Assembly: GCA_025685495.1 (NCBI GenBank)
Contig: JAJNMT010000270.1
Span: forward strand, 186,001 to 250,000
Direction: 5' to 3'
Origin: Huntiella abstrusa
Taxonomy: Eukaryota; Ascomycota; Sordariomycetes; Microascales; Ceratocystidaceae
DNA: 64,000 nucleotides
This document shows, in pieces, positions 44,048 to 56,075 of this stretch. The position numbers and the translations under genes are program-made. Numbering within the stretch: position 1 is the first letter of the stretch; every line of letters starts with the position of its first letter. Under the pieces are notes generated by a model. The model did not search any database and had not been told where the DNA came from. It saw only the letters and a list, made by a program, of their open reading frames with translations.

Positions 44048-46175
44048 TTTGAGTAAGACTAGATCTGGTTGAGTGACGTTAACTCATAGAAGCGAGTAAA
44101 AGCGGAATCTTATAGGTGACGTCAGATGTAATGTTAATTCAAAGCCAAAGCTCCCCGGCTTAAATAGAGAAACTTTCAATATTGCGTGTGCTACATGCCT
44201 CTTAGTGGTGGCTTTGACATGGCGGGGGTGACATCAGAGATCAAGCATTGACGTGATCGGGGGCCAGGCTTTGAAAGTTTTTTTTTTTTTCTGCTGCTTA
44301 TATAGAGGATGCATCGATGATTATGCATAACCTACCGATTTGGGTCTTCAACTGGCGACAGTAACGGGAACAGTGCGACACTGTTAGTGACATTATCTAA
44401 TCTTTTTTTTTGGTGATTGCGACTCCCGCTCTTTGAGCCCGATGGTGTATATGTAAAGGCATTGCGACGACAGAGTATAGGAGAAAAATCCCTCGGCCAA
44501 TCAATTGGGTGTTGCTTTTGCCGCCAGTGTGGTTCATCCTCCCTCGACTCCCTATCCTCGTGATCTTTGCATTTTCTCTCTAGATAATCTACTTCTCTCT
44601 TGAAATTTGACTCCGTATCGCAATACATCTTTCTGTACTTTTACTTAAAGGGAAAGCCCAACCAGCATTTTCACAGCGGACCCATTTTCTCCTGGCGCCT
44701 TCTCCTTCTCACGCGCGACTTCCTTCTTCTCCATCAGCGCAAGCCTGTCGAATTCATGTTAAATAGCACCCCGCTGTTCTGTGTCAATGCCTTTCTATCT
44801 ATCCAACATCCCCAACCAATAAAAGCGCTTAAATCGGCACTTTGGCCCCGCATTTTTACCTTGCGACTGCCCCCAAGACCGCTTAGAGCCCAAATATTTA
44901 GCGGCCCTTCCCACTTGCCCCTCCCTTCTTACGTCCCCATCACCCCCCAAAAAAGAGCTATTGCGACGGGACGCCTTCTCTCGTCGCCACTGGACCGCTC
45001 CTTATTGGGTTCGTCAAATCGTGCATTCTCTTGCTTCAACGGCAGTTGGATGCGCAAGCAGTTTTCTTGGAAAGCTATTTTGTCTTCCGTCACCCATTGC
45101 CATATCGGAGTGTGGTATACTTGTATGCGCCTTGTATTGTCTAGACTTCCCTGACGCCCTCAGACTTTTTTTCTGCCCTCTTTCTTCTTGCTTGTTTTTT
45201 CCTTTCTTCTTTCTTGACTGTTTCTTAACCCCCCACCCATCGTCTTATTGCGCTGCTTTGATCTTGCTTTCTTTTCTTTCTGTTCCCCCATTCAAAGCAT
45301 CATCGCATTCCCGCCTTTTTGTTATCTTTTCCTCGATAATCCTCGCAGTCCGTTTCGTTTGTCTGAGTTGAGACGTGCTTGTTATCGCCTGATTCTAGAG
45401 TGATAAGACATTGTCCGCATCGTCTTTATTGCTTGTCCCTTGCTTGCCGTACCATATTGCCATCACCCGTTTTGTTGTGCATCTTCCGGGTGTCTTTTGC
45501 TTGCTTGCTTGCTCCGGCATAGGTCGCCGTTTCAGGCCCTCTTTTTTGTTCACAACCGTACATAACTTGTTTCGTTGACCAACTCATTCTGTCTCTTGCG
45601 GCTGTCGTCTATCTGGGCCATCACTCGCATCATTGATATCCGTCATCTGTTAATCGTCTTTGTCTGTACCCCGTCATCCTTTTTGGCCTGTCAGTCCACC
45701 GTTTCACAGGCCCAAGCTTGTGTGTCTATGTAGCCCGTGTGCAGCGTGGCGTGCACTTTGTTAAATCATTTGAAAGCCACTGTCCCCCATCACCACATCG
45801 CTTGTTGCTACCCAAATCATTGCTTGTCTTGTCTTTGCCTTGAGCATTTAGTCTAGCCTTGTTTCAGCCAGTTGGGTTTGTCTTTTCGTTTGCCTCACTC
45901 TATTGTCTTTTGGGCTTCAGATCCAGCGCAACGCTGTATGCACATCAACCCAATTCTGTCAGTACTTCCTTGTGAACCCCAACCCACCGTGACCTGATAT
46001 CAATCTAACCCCAGAATTGTCCATCAGTACTACAACAATTACCTTTTGGTCAGCCGTCTGCCTTCGCCCCGACTTGTTGCCGGAGGTCCTGTTACACTAG
46101 ATATTTGTTCAATCTCTCCGACAATCTGGTTTCCCACAATAACTTTTGGCCCTTATTGTCGTTGAAGTTGTAACA
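44048..46175. other. Promoter and long pyrimidine-rich leader region
   Basis: The left part is the RdRP 3' flank. From about 44580 to 46175 the plus strand is strongly C/T-rich, with CTTGCTTG-type repeats near 45500-45515; frames at 44600-45154 and 44961-45371 owe their Ser/Leu/Pro/Phe text to this and are not credible proteins. On the plus strand the last 235 nt before the exonuclease start have no ATG, and the two before that lie at 45938 and 45728. This suggests a long leader or leader intron of the exonuclease gene. Confidence 0.5.
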
Positions 46176-48955
46176 ATGGCTACCATACCCCAGCCTGGCC
46201 CTCAAGGCAATACGAGATCTCCTGTTGGAAGCCAGCGCATGTCGTTTGCTGCTATTGTCGGCGGTAGTCCACGCCCGGCACCATCTAAGCCTATCGTTGT
46301 GCAAGCTCCGTCTCGTCACGACTCTAGTTCCCCAGAGAACTCGGTGACCAACTCGGACGGTAGTGGTGATATGCCACACACACCTAACACACCCACGTCT
46401 CCTTCGGTATCTCCTGCACCTTTTGCTAAGACTACAATGGTCGCATCAGACCCCGTAGCCAAGTCTCCCGTGTCTAGCCAGCCGTCTGCGCAGACAAACA
46501 ATAGCCCACGCCAGATGGGTTTGTCCAGTCACAAGGTTTTGTCGCCTTGCAAAAATGGCGAGCAAGATGGCGTATGGACATCGTGGAACCAGGTGCAGGT
46601 CCCAAAGCAGGCTATCGCTAGTTCCAAGCCTGCTAGTCGGGTGTCCAGTGTAAACTTAAGTGAAAACCACCAGGTGTCGTCGTATGCAGCTGCTGCCATG
46701 GGCAACCCCCAAAAGGGTCAAGCCGAAACGATGCAGAAAAATAATGAAAATAAAGCATCGCAAGTGGTTATGGCGACAACACATAACAATGTTAGCAATA
46801 TTGCTGCTTCTGGTGTCAATGGTGTGTCGTCTGGTGCGTCTGGACTTCAGTTTGGCCTAACAGCAGGAAGCGCAAACCAGGCGCCCCACTCAAATGGTTG
46901 GTCTGGTAACAACTGGATGGCACAGACCAGCCCCCGCAAGTTCAATGTAGCACCGGCTGATGGAAACACTGGGGCCGCTAGCAATGGCAGTGTGCAGTTT
47001 TCTGCGCAGGCCCGAAGCTTTTCATCTGCCACGGTCCCGCCGCCCACGGAAACTACTGGTAATTCTGGACAAATGTCCGGTTCTTCTACGAACTCTTTTC
47101 ATCCTCAACAGGGATACGGATTTGGATACAGAAAAGATTTTGGCGCGACTGGTCAACGCTCTCACCATCACCCCCCTTCTCACGCAAAGAACGACTCGGG
47201 CATTGCATTTCACCAGGGGCCGTCCTTTCATCGTCCCCAGATGAATGGGGTCCACGGCCATAACCACTACAACAACTTCCAACAGGCCAATACCTACAAC
47301 AACGCCAATTACAACGGCCTTCCTTTCCACCCTAAGAACGGATTCAATTCTCACAACCAGCCTCATCACGCCGCTCCAGTTCTGCAAAACTCATCGGCAG
47401 TGCAGCCTGCTCCTGTTCCGGTCGCTACAGTCGCTACAGCCACAACAATCGCTACAACCGCTACAGCTGTCACAACCACCACAGCTACCACAACCACTAC
47501 AGCTGTAACGACTGCTCCTAACCCTCCGACCACGCCATCTCGTCGGCCTCCTGCTAGCCCCGGAAGCGGACCATCGCCCGGATTATCGCCCTTGTCGGTT
47601 TCTTTCAACCCTACTTCGTCACATCATTTCACTAGCCAGACCACTCCTCCGGGATCTCTGAGCCCGCAAGCCAGCACAATGGTCCGACGCATCAAGTCTA
47701 TCGAAACATGCGGGGTACCAATTGAGCAGACTCCCCAATATGAGTATCAGCTCGAACACCTCGCCCACCCGCCCAACATCCTAATCAACTACGGGTACCG
47801 CATTGCACAGTTCACGATGGACGAATTGGAGCGCAAACGCAAGTGTCAAAACTGCCTCAAGAATATTTATAACCGTCCCAAGAAGACCAACCGGGGTCGT
47901 CGTAACAATACATCCGGAATGTACATGGCGGCTGGCACGGATCTTTTGGCTCCCCTGAACGGTACAGAAGGTGCTGTTGATGCTCCGGCTGAAGCACAAG
48001 AAGAGCGCAAGACAAAGGAAGACGAGTTGCCCAAGTGCAAATACCACCCTGGGCCAATGCAAGGTCGTGTAAGTTTACAAGTAGTTTGTATTTGGGATGA
48101 ATAGGTTACTAACAGTAGTCACTCATTGTGTAGTTCTTTGCCTGCTGCTCTGGTACGCAGTTCAATAACCCATGCGCCACAGCAATGGAGCATACGCCCC
48201 TCAAAGCGACACTGCCTGAGTTGGCTGTTCAGTGGAAGTTACACCCCACACGTGTCAACCCTTCTTCTCCACGGAAGTGTATTGCAATTGACTGTGAAAT
48301 GGGGGTGTCTCGGGATGGAGATTCGGAATTGATCCGAGTGACCGCCATTGACTATTTCACGGGTGAAATCCTCATTGACAAGCTGGTGTATCCCACTGTG
48401 CCCATGTTGCATCTCAACACAGTCTACTCTGGAGTCTCTTGGAGCCAACTTAACCGCGCGCGCTGCCAAGGTCAGGCTTTCATCGGAAGAGACTCGGCAC
48501 GTGAGGCAGTACAGTGCTACGTTGATCGCGACACAATCATTGTCGGACACTCGGTCAATCATGATCTGATGGCTCTCCGGTGGTTGCACTGCAATGTTAT
48601 TGATACCCTACTCTTGGATCTTATTGAGGATAAGCGTGAGCAAGATGACAAAGCCAAGAGAAACTTGGCTTACGAGAAGGCACTGTTTGAGTATCAAACG
48701 GGAAAACGGGTTGAAGCGCCAACACAGCCTGACTCCGACTCTGGAAAGAGTGAGAAGAAGGGTCGCTCTCTCAAGGCCCTTTCTCTTGAACGGTTGGGTC
48801 GGACCATCCAGACAGGCGAGCATGATAGTTTGGAGGATACATTGGCCAGCCGGGATTTACTGAACTGGTGGGTGACCAACCGGGCGCAAGATCTTGCTCA
48901 ACAGTATGTGGATTCGCAGAATGCTGCTGAGAAATATGCTCCGGTTGGCTGGTAA
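46176..48955 (+). CDS. REX-type DEDDh 3'-5' RNA exonuclease
   Basis: Two exons (46176-48068, 48134-48955; 65-nt intron, GTAAGT donor, TTACTAAC branch) encode 904 residues. The start is the ATG at 46176; the frame upstream has only a TTG. Residues 1-500 are disordered, Ser/Asn/Pro/His-rich, with a Thr/Ala/Val low-complexity run at about 417-448. A Cys/His module follows: CQNCLKN, then CKYHPGP and FFACCSGTQFNNPC, the last two joined by splicing, as found ahead of REXO1-type nucleases. The exonuclease domain (about 680-880) shows all DEDDh motifs: AIDCEMG (Asp 684, Glu 686), GHSVNHDLMALR and HDSLEDTLASRDLL. Relatives trim the 3' ends of 5S rRNA, tRNA or snoRNA. The exact orthology (Rex1, Rex3 or Rex4) is uncertain. 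Its 3' end faces the methyltransferase gene. Confidence 0.9.
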
Positions 48956-49317
48956 ACACACTGTGTTATGCCGTCGAGTATGAAATGAGGTTTGGAAAGG
49001 CTGGAATGAAGTCCATATTGGGGATTTCTCTGGTCTCAGGAGATACAGTTGTGCCGTTAGGGCAGTATGCGAGGAGTTTATGACTTATGACATGATCATG
49101 GCGTTTTTTGTTGGTGTGGGGTTCTTTTGTTTGGTTGGTTTTATTTTGCGCAGCATTTACCGGTGGTAAATGGCTCTCGCAACAGTTTATTGGGGTTGAA
49201 ATTTTGTTATCGTTGTTACTTTTATCACTGAGAACGTTTTCTGTCTATTGGTAATATGGCAGGTATAGGAATTAATCCAAAATGTCTCGATATTTTTGTT
49301 GTCACGTGTATGTTTGT
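48956..49317. other. Short convergent intergenic stretch
   Basis: These 362 bp separate the 3' ends of the exonuclease (plus) and methyltransferase (minus) genes. T-rich on the plus strand, probably both 3' UTRs. No gene seen. Confidence 0.6.
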
Positions 49318-50217
49318 CTATTTTTTGAAATTGTCTTGTGGTGATAGTGGATCATGACACTGGAACAGTAGGACGTTTCCGTGAATCCAAGTGTCGACGT
49401 GACCAAAGACAGACTGTAGCTCTTCTGTGACTATGTCAGGTGTATCATGTTTGTTGCAAAATATACCGACAGTGTTATAAAACCACAGAAGCATTTTGGC
49501 TATCCTCCCAGGTGCTTTAGCATTGGAATCACCAGTCCAAGGGTTCTCAGAATCCACCCACTCGGGCGATGTAGCACAAGCGTCCGTCCTCTCCCTCTCC
49601 ACCGTACATAACACGGTACTTCCAAAGAAGACACCACGGGTATGCAAGCGGGCCGCAGCATTCCGGGCGATCGCAGCAACTTTTTCCCTAGGCGATCCCG
49701 GGATACAATGGATGACGAGGGATGCTGAAATGCTGGTGAACCGCACAGTGGGGATATCCGCCGGCCAAGGGGTCGTCACGTCATGGACGGAAGTAGATAT
49801 CACTGCTGCCGGGGTCGTCTTGAGAATCTCGCGGCGCGCGGTGCGGAGAGTAGTGGGGTTGAGATCGCATAGGTGGATGGTTGGGCGGGAGAGGCAGGGG
49901 AGACATTTTGAAGGGAAGAAGCCGGTGCCGACGCCGAGGTCCAGGTGGAGGGGGGTGGTGTGGAAGGTGAATTGGGGGAGGAGGGTGGTGGGGACGGGAC
50001 AGGTCCAGAGGTGGGTGAATGTTAGGTGGAGGATGAGGAAGTTGTAGAGGCGGAGGAAGGGGGCGGTGTAGATTTGGGTGTGGAGGTGGTGGAAGAGAGG
50101 CATTTTGGCGGTGCGTGGGGGTGGTGAGTGGTGGTGGGGATCGGACATCTTATGAGATGGAGAGGGGGATGGTATATGTTCTCTGGTTGGGGGGTCGCGT
50201 ATATGTGCATTTGTCAT
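49318..50217 (-). CDS. SAM-dependent class I methyltransferase
   Basis: A single exon encodes up to 299 residues. Motif I of the S-adenosylmethionine site is clear: LHLDLGVGTGFF at about 91-102, followed by IHLCDLNP (acidic motif II) and PTVRFTSISASLVIHCIP. The region matches the Methyltransf_12-like family often seen in fungi next to metabolite genes; the substrate is unknown. The first ATG gives a Pro/His/Ser-rich N-terminus that looks unstructured; ATGs at 50148 (MSDPHH) and 50103 (MPLFHH) are alternatives, and the conserved part seems to begin just after the last of these. It lies tail to tail with the exonuclease and upstream of the GH3 gene on the same strand, with no biosynthetic genes beside it. 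Codon use is C-rich at third positions. Confidence 0.85.
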   Translation of the reverse strand: MTNAHIRDPPTREHIPSPSPSHKMSDPHHHSPPPRTAKMPLFHHLHTQIYTAPFLRLYNFLILHLTFTHLWTCPVPTTLLPQFTFHTTPLHLDLGVGTGFFPSKCLPCLSRPTIHLCDLNPTTLRTARREILKTTPAAVISTSVHDVTTPWPADIPTVRFTSISASLVIHCIPGSPREKVAAIARNAAARLHTRGVFFGSTVLCTVERERTDACATSPEWVDSENPWTGDSNAKAPGRIAKMLLWFYNTVGIFCNKHDTPDIVTEELQSVFGHVDTWIHGNVLLFQCHDPLSPQDNFKK

Positions 50218-50699
50218 GCCGCACCTGCGTTAGCCCGGGGTGTCCGTGGGTGGGACGAGCCATGCGGACGAGAGACGCGGAGGCCATTTCGTGGTGTGTT
50301 GGACTCATCGTTGAGAGACATGAGATATTCCCGATTGTTGGTAAGCTTGCTACATACATCGGATATATGTGGGATGTGAGACTTAGTCGGTTGTAGGATT
50401 ACATTTGGCAATATTCTTAAAACAAGGTGTCACTGGATAGTTGTGGAATGGCATGATTAGGATAGTCATCGCTTTCATTAACGACTTGTGTAACACAAGA
50501 CACATATTAAGTATGTGACAACTAGAACTAGAACTACTACAGAAATAACTAACAGGAAAATTGAAAAAAAAGGGTCGTAAAACATAAGCGAGAGACATTA
50601 GAAGTAAAAAAGAACATCAAACTAAACAATACAAGGAAAGAAGGCAAATTACTCGTGACAGGCGACATACCGGCTCACACAGCCCTGCTCATCCCCCAT
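50218..50699. other. Intergenic stretch
   Basis: No gene seen. The left part is the methyltransferase promoter, the right part the A-rich (plus strand) 3' flank of the beta-glucosidase gene. Confidence 0.6.
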
Positions 50700-53423
50700 C
50701 TAGAGGGTAGCAGTGAGCGGCAGGTTGCGCGAACTGGAACCAACCCACACGGTCTTGGTGTAGTCGTTGATAACCCAGTCTTGCTTGACAACATCCCAGT
50801 TGGCAAGATCTCTGTAGGTCAGAGTAGCGTTGAACTGCACACTGCAGCCCGCAGGAACGGTGATTCTCTCAAAGCCACGAAGGACACGCACAGGCTCGCC
50901 GGGGGCACCGTGGTTCAGGTACAACTGAACAACCTCGTCACCATCGTACTCGCCAGTGTTGGTGATGGTGGCAGTGACGGAGTAGAGCTCATCCCAAAGG
51001 TGAGGGTTACCACCGGGGGCACCAGAGGCGGGAAGACGGGGCTGAGCAGAGCCGTCGAGAGTTCCCTCGGGAAGCCAGTCGGTGGAGGCACCGTAGTTGT
51101 TGGAGTCAGAAGCGGTCTCGGCATCGGCGCTCTCGAGGTAGGGGTACAGGAAGTTCTTGACGCGGTGGAAGCCCTCGGGGAAGACGTAGTCGTTCAGGTC
51201 GGTGCTGAAGTTGCCAAGGACGGGAGCCTCAATGGTGTTGCCAGTGGTGGGGACGTAGTTGGCCTCAGCGATAGCAGAGATCTTCAAGTCAGAGTACTCG
51301 AAAGTAGAGTACGACAGACCGAAACCGAACTCGTAGATGGGGGCACCAGAGTCGTTGGCGTTGGGGGCAACCTTGTCGAAGTAGCGGTAGTCAATGAAGA
51401 GACCCTCAGAGAAGTTGTCCTGGGGAACAGACTCGGTGGTGTTGTAGATGATTCTGTTGCCATAAGACTCCTCAGTGGGACCCCAGGTGAAGGGAGTGCG
51501 ACCAGCAGGGTTGACACGACCGTAGAGAACATCAGTGATAGAGTTACCGCTCTCCTGGCCGGGAACACCAGCCCAAAGGATAGCAGTGACGTTGGGGTTG
51601 TCGTAGAATTCGTTGACAAGCACGGGACCAGTGGAGTGGATGACGACAATGGTGTTGTCACAGACCGAAGAGACGTTGCGGATAAGAGTCTCACCATCGT
51701 ACCACAGAGTCAGGTTGTTGCGGTCACCCTGGTTGCCACCAACAGTGATGTAACCCTCACCAGAGTCAGCATTGACAAAGACAATAGCAGTAGCGTTAGC
51801 CTGGCTAGCCAAAGCCTTGGTCTGATCCCAAGCATAGTTGCTCAAAACACTCTCGTAGCGGGAGCCATCCGCAATAGCCTGCTGCTGGATGGCGCTGTCG
51901 GGGGTGACAAGGTAGGGGAACTCAGCCGAGCCGGAACCCCAGGCCATGCCGAGAGTGCCAACGTCACAGCCGCGGTCGGAGCAAGCGTTGGGGCCGTTGG
52001 GGTTAGGGCCGGCGTCGCTACCAATAACAGCAATGAACTTGGGCTTGTTGAGGGGAAGAGCACCCTCGTTCTTGAGAAGAACGGTACCCTTGGCGGCAAT
52101 CTCACGGATCAAGTCACCGTGCTTCTTGCCCTGACGAACATCAACGTGCTTGTTGACATCAGTCCAGCCCTCCTTGGCGACGTAGTAAGTGTAACCCTCA
52201 GTGTCCTTGGTCCACGAAGAGAAGTTGATGTCCTCCTGCTCCTCGGGAGTGAAGCCAACCTTGTAGAAAGCAGCCATGATACGCATAGCCATGTCATCCA
52301 GACGCCACTCGGGCATAGTACCGTTGACAATAGCAAGAGTAGTGTTGGCACCCCAGAAGGAGCGACCAGATCCCATAAGAGTATCACCGGGCATGGTCAT
52401 GTCAAGGCCGGCGGCACTGGAACTAACACCAGTGTGCTGGGCTTGCCAATCACTCATAATGAAACCCTGGAAGCCCAACTCACCCTTGAGAAGGTCGTTG
52501 TTGAGCTTAGAGTTCTGGCAAGAGTACGAGTTGTTGACCTGCTGGTACGAGCACATGAAGGAACCGACACCAGCGCGGACAGCATCAGCGAAAGGCCACA
52601 TGTAGAGCTCGTGCATGGTGCGGTCATCAATGTTGGCAGAGATGGACTCGGCAATGGTTACTCCGTATCCAGCCTCCTCAGAAACCTGACGGAAGTGCTC
52701 CTGCTCGTTACCAACCCAGTGCTTGGCGCAAGCAATGACACCACCGGGAGACTGAATACCACGGATAGACTCATCCATGCCAACACCAGTGAGGTAAGGG
52801 TCAGAAGAGAAACCCTCCCAGTTGCGACCACCGGTAGGAGTGCGACCGAGAGGGCCGGCAACAGGACCAAGCATGACATCAATACCCTTTCCGCGGAACT
52901 CCTGACCCATGGCCTTGCCTCTAGCAAAGATGAGATCACGGGACCAGGTGGAAGCAGCAGTCTGACCAGATGGGAACACGGAGTTGTAGTCGGTCATACG
53001 AATACCTGTGGGAGAATCTTGGAGACACAAGCCGCGGAGGCCAAGACGGGGAACGGAACCAACGTTACCCACACATCTCTCGCTTTGCCAACTACAATGG
53101 CGCATAAGAGGTTAGTAAATGATTCCAATTTCGCGGCTAATGTTACGTGAGACATTGAAGAAAGACTGTGGAACTTACCCGACACCAGTAGTGAGGTTGA
53201 CCTTCTCAAGAAGGGTCAATTGTGAGACAAAGGCCTTGGCCTTCTGGTAGGCCTCCTCCCAACCAACGGCTTCGGGATCCATCCAGGGCGAAGGATAGAA
53301 GGGATCAGAGTGAGCAAGAGTCTCGCTAGAAGAGTTGGAGGCATCGCGGGGGCGAATAGCGGCGGCATCGGTCTGGGAGACCGCTGCCAGCAAGGCAGAG
53401 GCAAACACGCTGAGCTTATGCAT
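50700..53423 (-). CDS. Secreted GH3 beta-glucosidase
   Basis: Two exons (53179-53423, 50700-53091; 87-nt intron with GTAAGT and TTTACTAAC) encode 878 residues. Residues 1 to about 21 are a signal peptide (basic start, hydrophobic core, AAA end). The GH3 TIM-barrel domain includes LGLRGLCLQDSPTGIR, DVMLGPVAGPLGR and KHWVGNEQE; the catalytic nucleophile is the Asp of GFIMSDWQAQH (about residue 296). The alpha/beta sandwich domain and the C-terminal fibronectin III-like domain (DGDEVVQLYLNH, RVLRGFERI) follow. Length and order match Aspergillus extracellular beta-glucosidases (about 860 residues), which release glucose from cellobiose. Many N-x-S/T sites fit a glycosylated secreted enzyme. Codon use is very biased, a sign of high expression; this also leaves a long open frame on the other strand that I regard as a shadow. 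Confidence 0.95.
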
Positions 53424-53760
53424 GTTTGATACTAATGTTGAGATGAAGATATGTATTTGATGCTGATCAGTGAGAAGTCAAATATTCCAATAAGAAACAG
53501 CGAATATATCGGGGGATGATTGTCAACGGGAAGGAAGTTGCGCAAATAGAGCCGCAAATAAAAGATGTCGATCAGTCAGACTCGAGAGAGTTACTAACTG
53601 TGAGAAAGGTGAGGAAGATGTGTGAGTGATGGAGAACAAGAACTAGATGTGGCAATACACTGGCGGGATACGATGGGTTTATATGTCTTTCACGATGACT
53701 TCACTTTGATGGTGGCCTCGGGCCCTTTGGATAGTTAGATTTTGCCGCTTGCAGGCTTAA
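53424..53760 (-). promoter_or_regulatory. Promoter and ATG-free leader of the beta-glucosidase
   Basis: No ATG occurs on the minus strand for 337 nt upstream of the start. A TATA-box-like ATATAAA sits at about 53678-53684 on the minus strand, which would place transcription start near 53650 and give a leader of about 225 nt. The assignment is inference from sequence. Confidence 0.45.
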
Positions 53761-55949
53761 CATGGCGTTGCCAACCAGGGCAACAACCACTCCTGCGCAG
53801 CCAAGACGGAGACCATGTCGTCACTTGAATACAGCTTTTACGCCGTTGCGCGGTGGCACCGTCTGGCTGCAGTGGATCTGTCAAGGCCATGCCAGGCTCC
53901 GTCTGACATTGAAAGTCTTCTCACGCCCCTCTCTACAAAGTGGCGACGAGTGGCGTCTTAGACACACGCCCCCTAGACAAGGGACTGAACTATGATTTTT
54001 TTTGGCCTTAGTGAGGCTTACCCCGGATTAAGTGCCGGTTGAGTTTGTGGGGAAAGTTGCGGGGAATGCAAAGACAGCTTTCGAGCCCGTTCGCTTGTCA
54101 TGGTTCATGGTTTCTCCAACATTTCGGTCAGCCAGGCTGTTCGCATTGCCGGTGTTCACATGACCTGTCGTCGAGCTCCTCATGTTCTGGGGTATGTTGT
54201 CCAAGGGTAGGCCTCTGGCGGTCTGGCTTAAAAGGGAAACACCGAGTAACACAGGGAGAGTTAGCGTGACTTTTATTTTAAAGTTTTGGTGTATATTGGA
54301 GTTAGATGCCAGAACCTATGCAGATAACTCGAGGTGTAGATAGATCTCGGAGACAGACTTGGCAGTGACAGTTCCGAGAATTGGCAGTGTGATGTTGTGA
54401 TGGAAATACAGCGTGATATCAGATGCCAAGACATGTTTTGCTAGACGTCAAATGTTTACGATCAATATTTAGATGGTGGAATATGGGAATGTGGGAATGT
54501 GACTTGAAGTGTCACATCTAGAAGTACTTGTTTCCAATATGGCCACCGCCGAATACACTCACGTGGTGTCGCGAATGACAAAGTAACGCCGAAATATAGC
54601 CCGCTTTCAACCTTCAAATCGACAATCATAGCCAAAAACGTGGCGACATGGGTATCTGCATACAAGATCGGAAGAACCCCGACAAAATCAGTTGGAGGAC
54701 ATCAGACTGGACTGTACATATGACGGCTACCAACCACACCAACAATATAAGCCAACTCCGACACCTACCGGCGTTCAAAGTCTACAACGGCGTGCTATTC
54801 CATGAGTGCTCCGATTCATGTATGCCACCATACCACATTGCCAAGCAAAGGCCCGTTCACCCACTGACTCTAGATAATCGAGATCGGCAGGGCCATCCGG
54901 GAACATGACAAGCATCGACGTAATGTAGAAAGAAAAACTCACCCGAAGCTATGTAGGCGGATTGTCCCACTTTAGCCTCTTTGCCTCAGTGTCATTCCAC
55001 AGCCTAACCGCCAATACCACAGTCCCCACCATCATTCTGCAAGCCGTGCGTCTCTCCAAACTGTTGATGAAAAACCCCAGAACCAAAAAGATGGTCAAGT
55101 TGATGCGGATGTAGCGGAGTAGCTTGGATGGCGCTCGGATGCAAACAAGTGTATCATTTTTGTTGTCTTTTGCTTCTAGCTGGAATATGGGAAAGCTGAG
55201 GAAACATGTCTGTGTGTATGAGTCCAAAGCGAAGTGTGGGGTTTAACTTAAGGGATGGCTGACGTCGGTCTGGAAAAAGCATCGGAACCCCAGATTTAGG
55301 GAGACGATGCTGGTAGGCTGGATTAAACGGAAACGGAAGGTCCAGCTTTTCAGCTGGTTGCAACGGTATGTATTGTCTGCAGGGCCAAAGATTAACAAAG
55401 GCCAAACATACATATATACAATGTGCATACATACATACATGCCAGTTTATCCATCCAATACGCCATCAAGAACTCTTTATCCCAAACAAAGAACCCAAAC
55501 ACAAACCAAAAAACTCTAGTCAGGAACCCCACATCTATTCACCAATAAACCCTAGAAGGATCTCAAGTCTCAAGACGGTAACACCACATTAACATCCCTC
55601 ATCCCTCACTGTTCAGAATCATCTCCAAAAGGCCTCACTATCACGAGACCACAATGATTTAGTCGACTTTCTTACTAGCACTTGACCGGCTTGATGAAGC
55701 CGACAACATGAGGAAAGAGACAACAGGAAACGTAAGGCCGCTATTTCAAAATAAACCATGTAAATACATACACAGACAAGTCCAAGATCTCGGGCCTCGA
55801 TCTCATCCTCAATGTTGGATGTCTACGGAAATAAAAAAGAACTCAAATTAGGGAAACAAACTACATGTACATTATACATGCATGCATGATTCACTTGAAA
55901 GTGTGGCGTCCATGGTATTAACACGAGACCTTGAATAAAACAAGGAATG
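53761..55949. other. Intergenic stretch
   Basis: No convincing gene. A minus-strand frame at 54949-55227 has a hydrophobic run (INLTIFLVLGFF) but begins at TTG and shows no family. TACATA tracts lie at 55406-55441 and 55860-55892. Confidence 0.5.
55406..55441. repeat. CATACATA simple tract
   Basis: ACATACATATATACAATG followed by CATACATACATACATG, in non-coding DNA about 550 bp from the tRNA gene. Confidence 0.7.
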
Positions 55950-55957
55950 AAAAAAAA
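55950..55957 (-). terminator. RNA polymerase III T-run after the tRNA
   Basis: Eight A on the plus strand give eight T on the minus strand, starting 30 nt beyond the tRNA 3' end. This is the normal Pol III stop signal. Confidence 0.8.
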
Positions 55958-55987
55958 GAATACTCAGAACTGAATCTGAATGGCTTC

Positions 55988-56075
55988 TGGAGCGAGAGGG
56001 GATCGAACCCCCGACCATTTACATATTTGTAGTGAATACTGCAAAGCAAATATCATACCACTAGACCATCGCCCC
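55988..56075 (-). tRNA. tRNA-Ala (anticodon TGC) with a 16-nt intron
   Basis: The minus strand folds as a full cloverleaf. The acceptor stem is GGGGCGA with TCGCTCC and discriminator A73; its third pair is G3-U70, the identity element of alanine tRNA. The D arm holds GTCTAGTGGTATGAT, the anticodon stem pairs TTTGC with GTAAA, and the T arm is GGGGG-TTCGATC-CCCTC. The anticodon loop reads TT-TGC-A and is then interrupted by about 16 nt before the 3' half, the canonical position after base 37. An eight-T stretch follows 30 nt downstream. TTG (Gln) by a one-base shift is less consistent with the stem and with G3-U70. Confidence 0.88.

Noticed and set aside
44600..45371. 184- and 136-codon frames in the pyrimidine-rich tract
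   Set aside because: Ser/Pro/Leu/Phe text is what any frame of a C/T-rich strand gives; no domains seen.
50655..53150. 831-codon open frame on the plus strand opposite the beta-glucosidase
   Set aside because: It mirrors the strongly biased codons of the GH3 gene (avoidance of codons whose complement is a stop). Its Val/Gly/Ser/Thr-rich text has no family features and would overlap the GH3 exon almost entirely.
50218..53423. Methyltransferase plus beta-glucosidase as the start of a biosynthetic cluster
   Set aside because: No synthase, oxidase or transporter of a metabolite pathway is nearby, and the two genes have separate flanking regions.
54949..55227. 92-codon minus-strand frame with a hydrophobic run
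   Set aside because: Starts at TTG rather than ATG and I could not find a convincing upstream exon, so I left it as intergenic.
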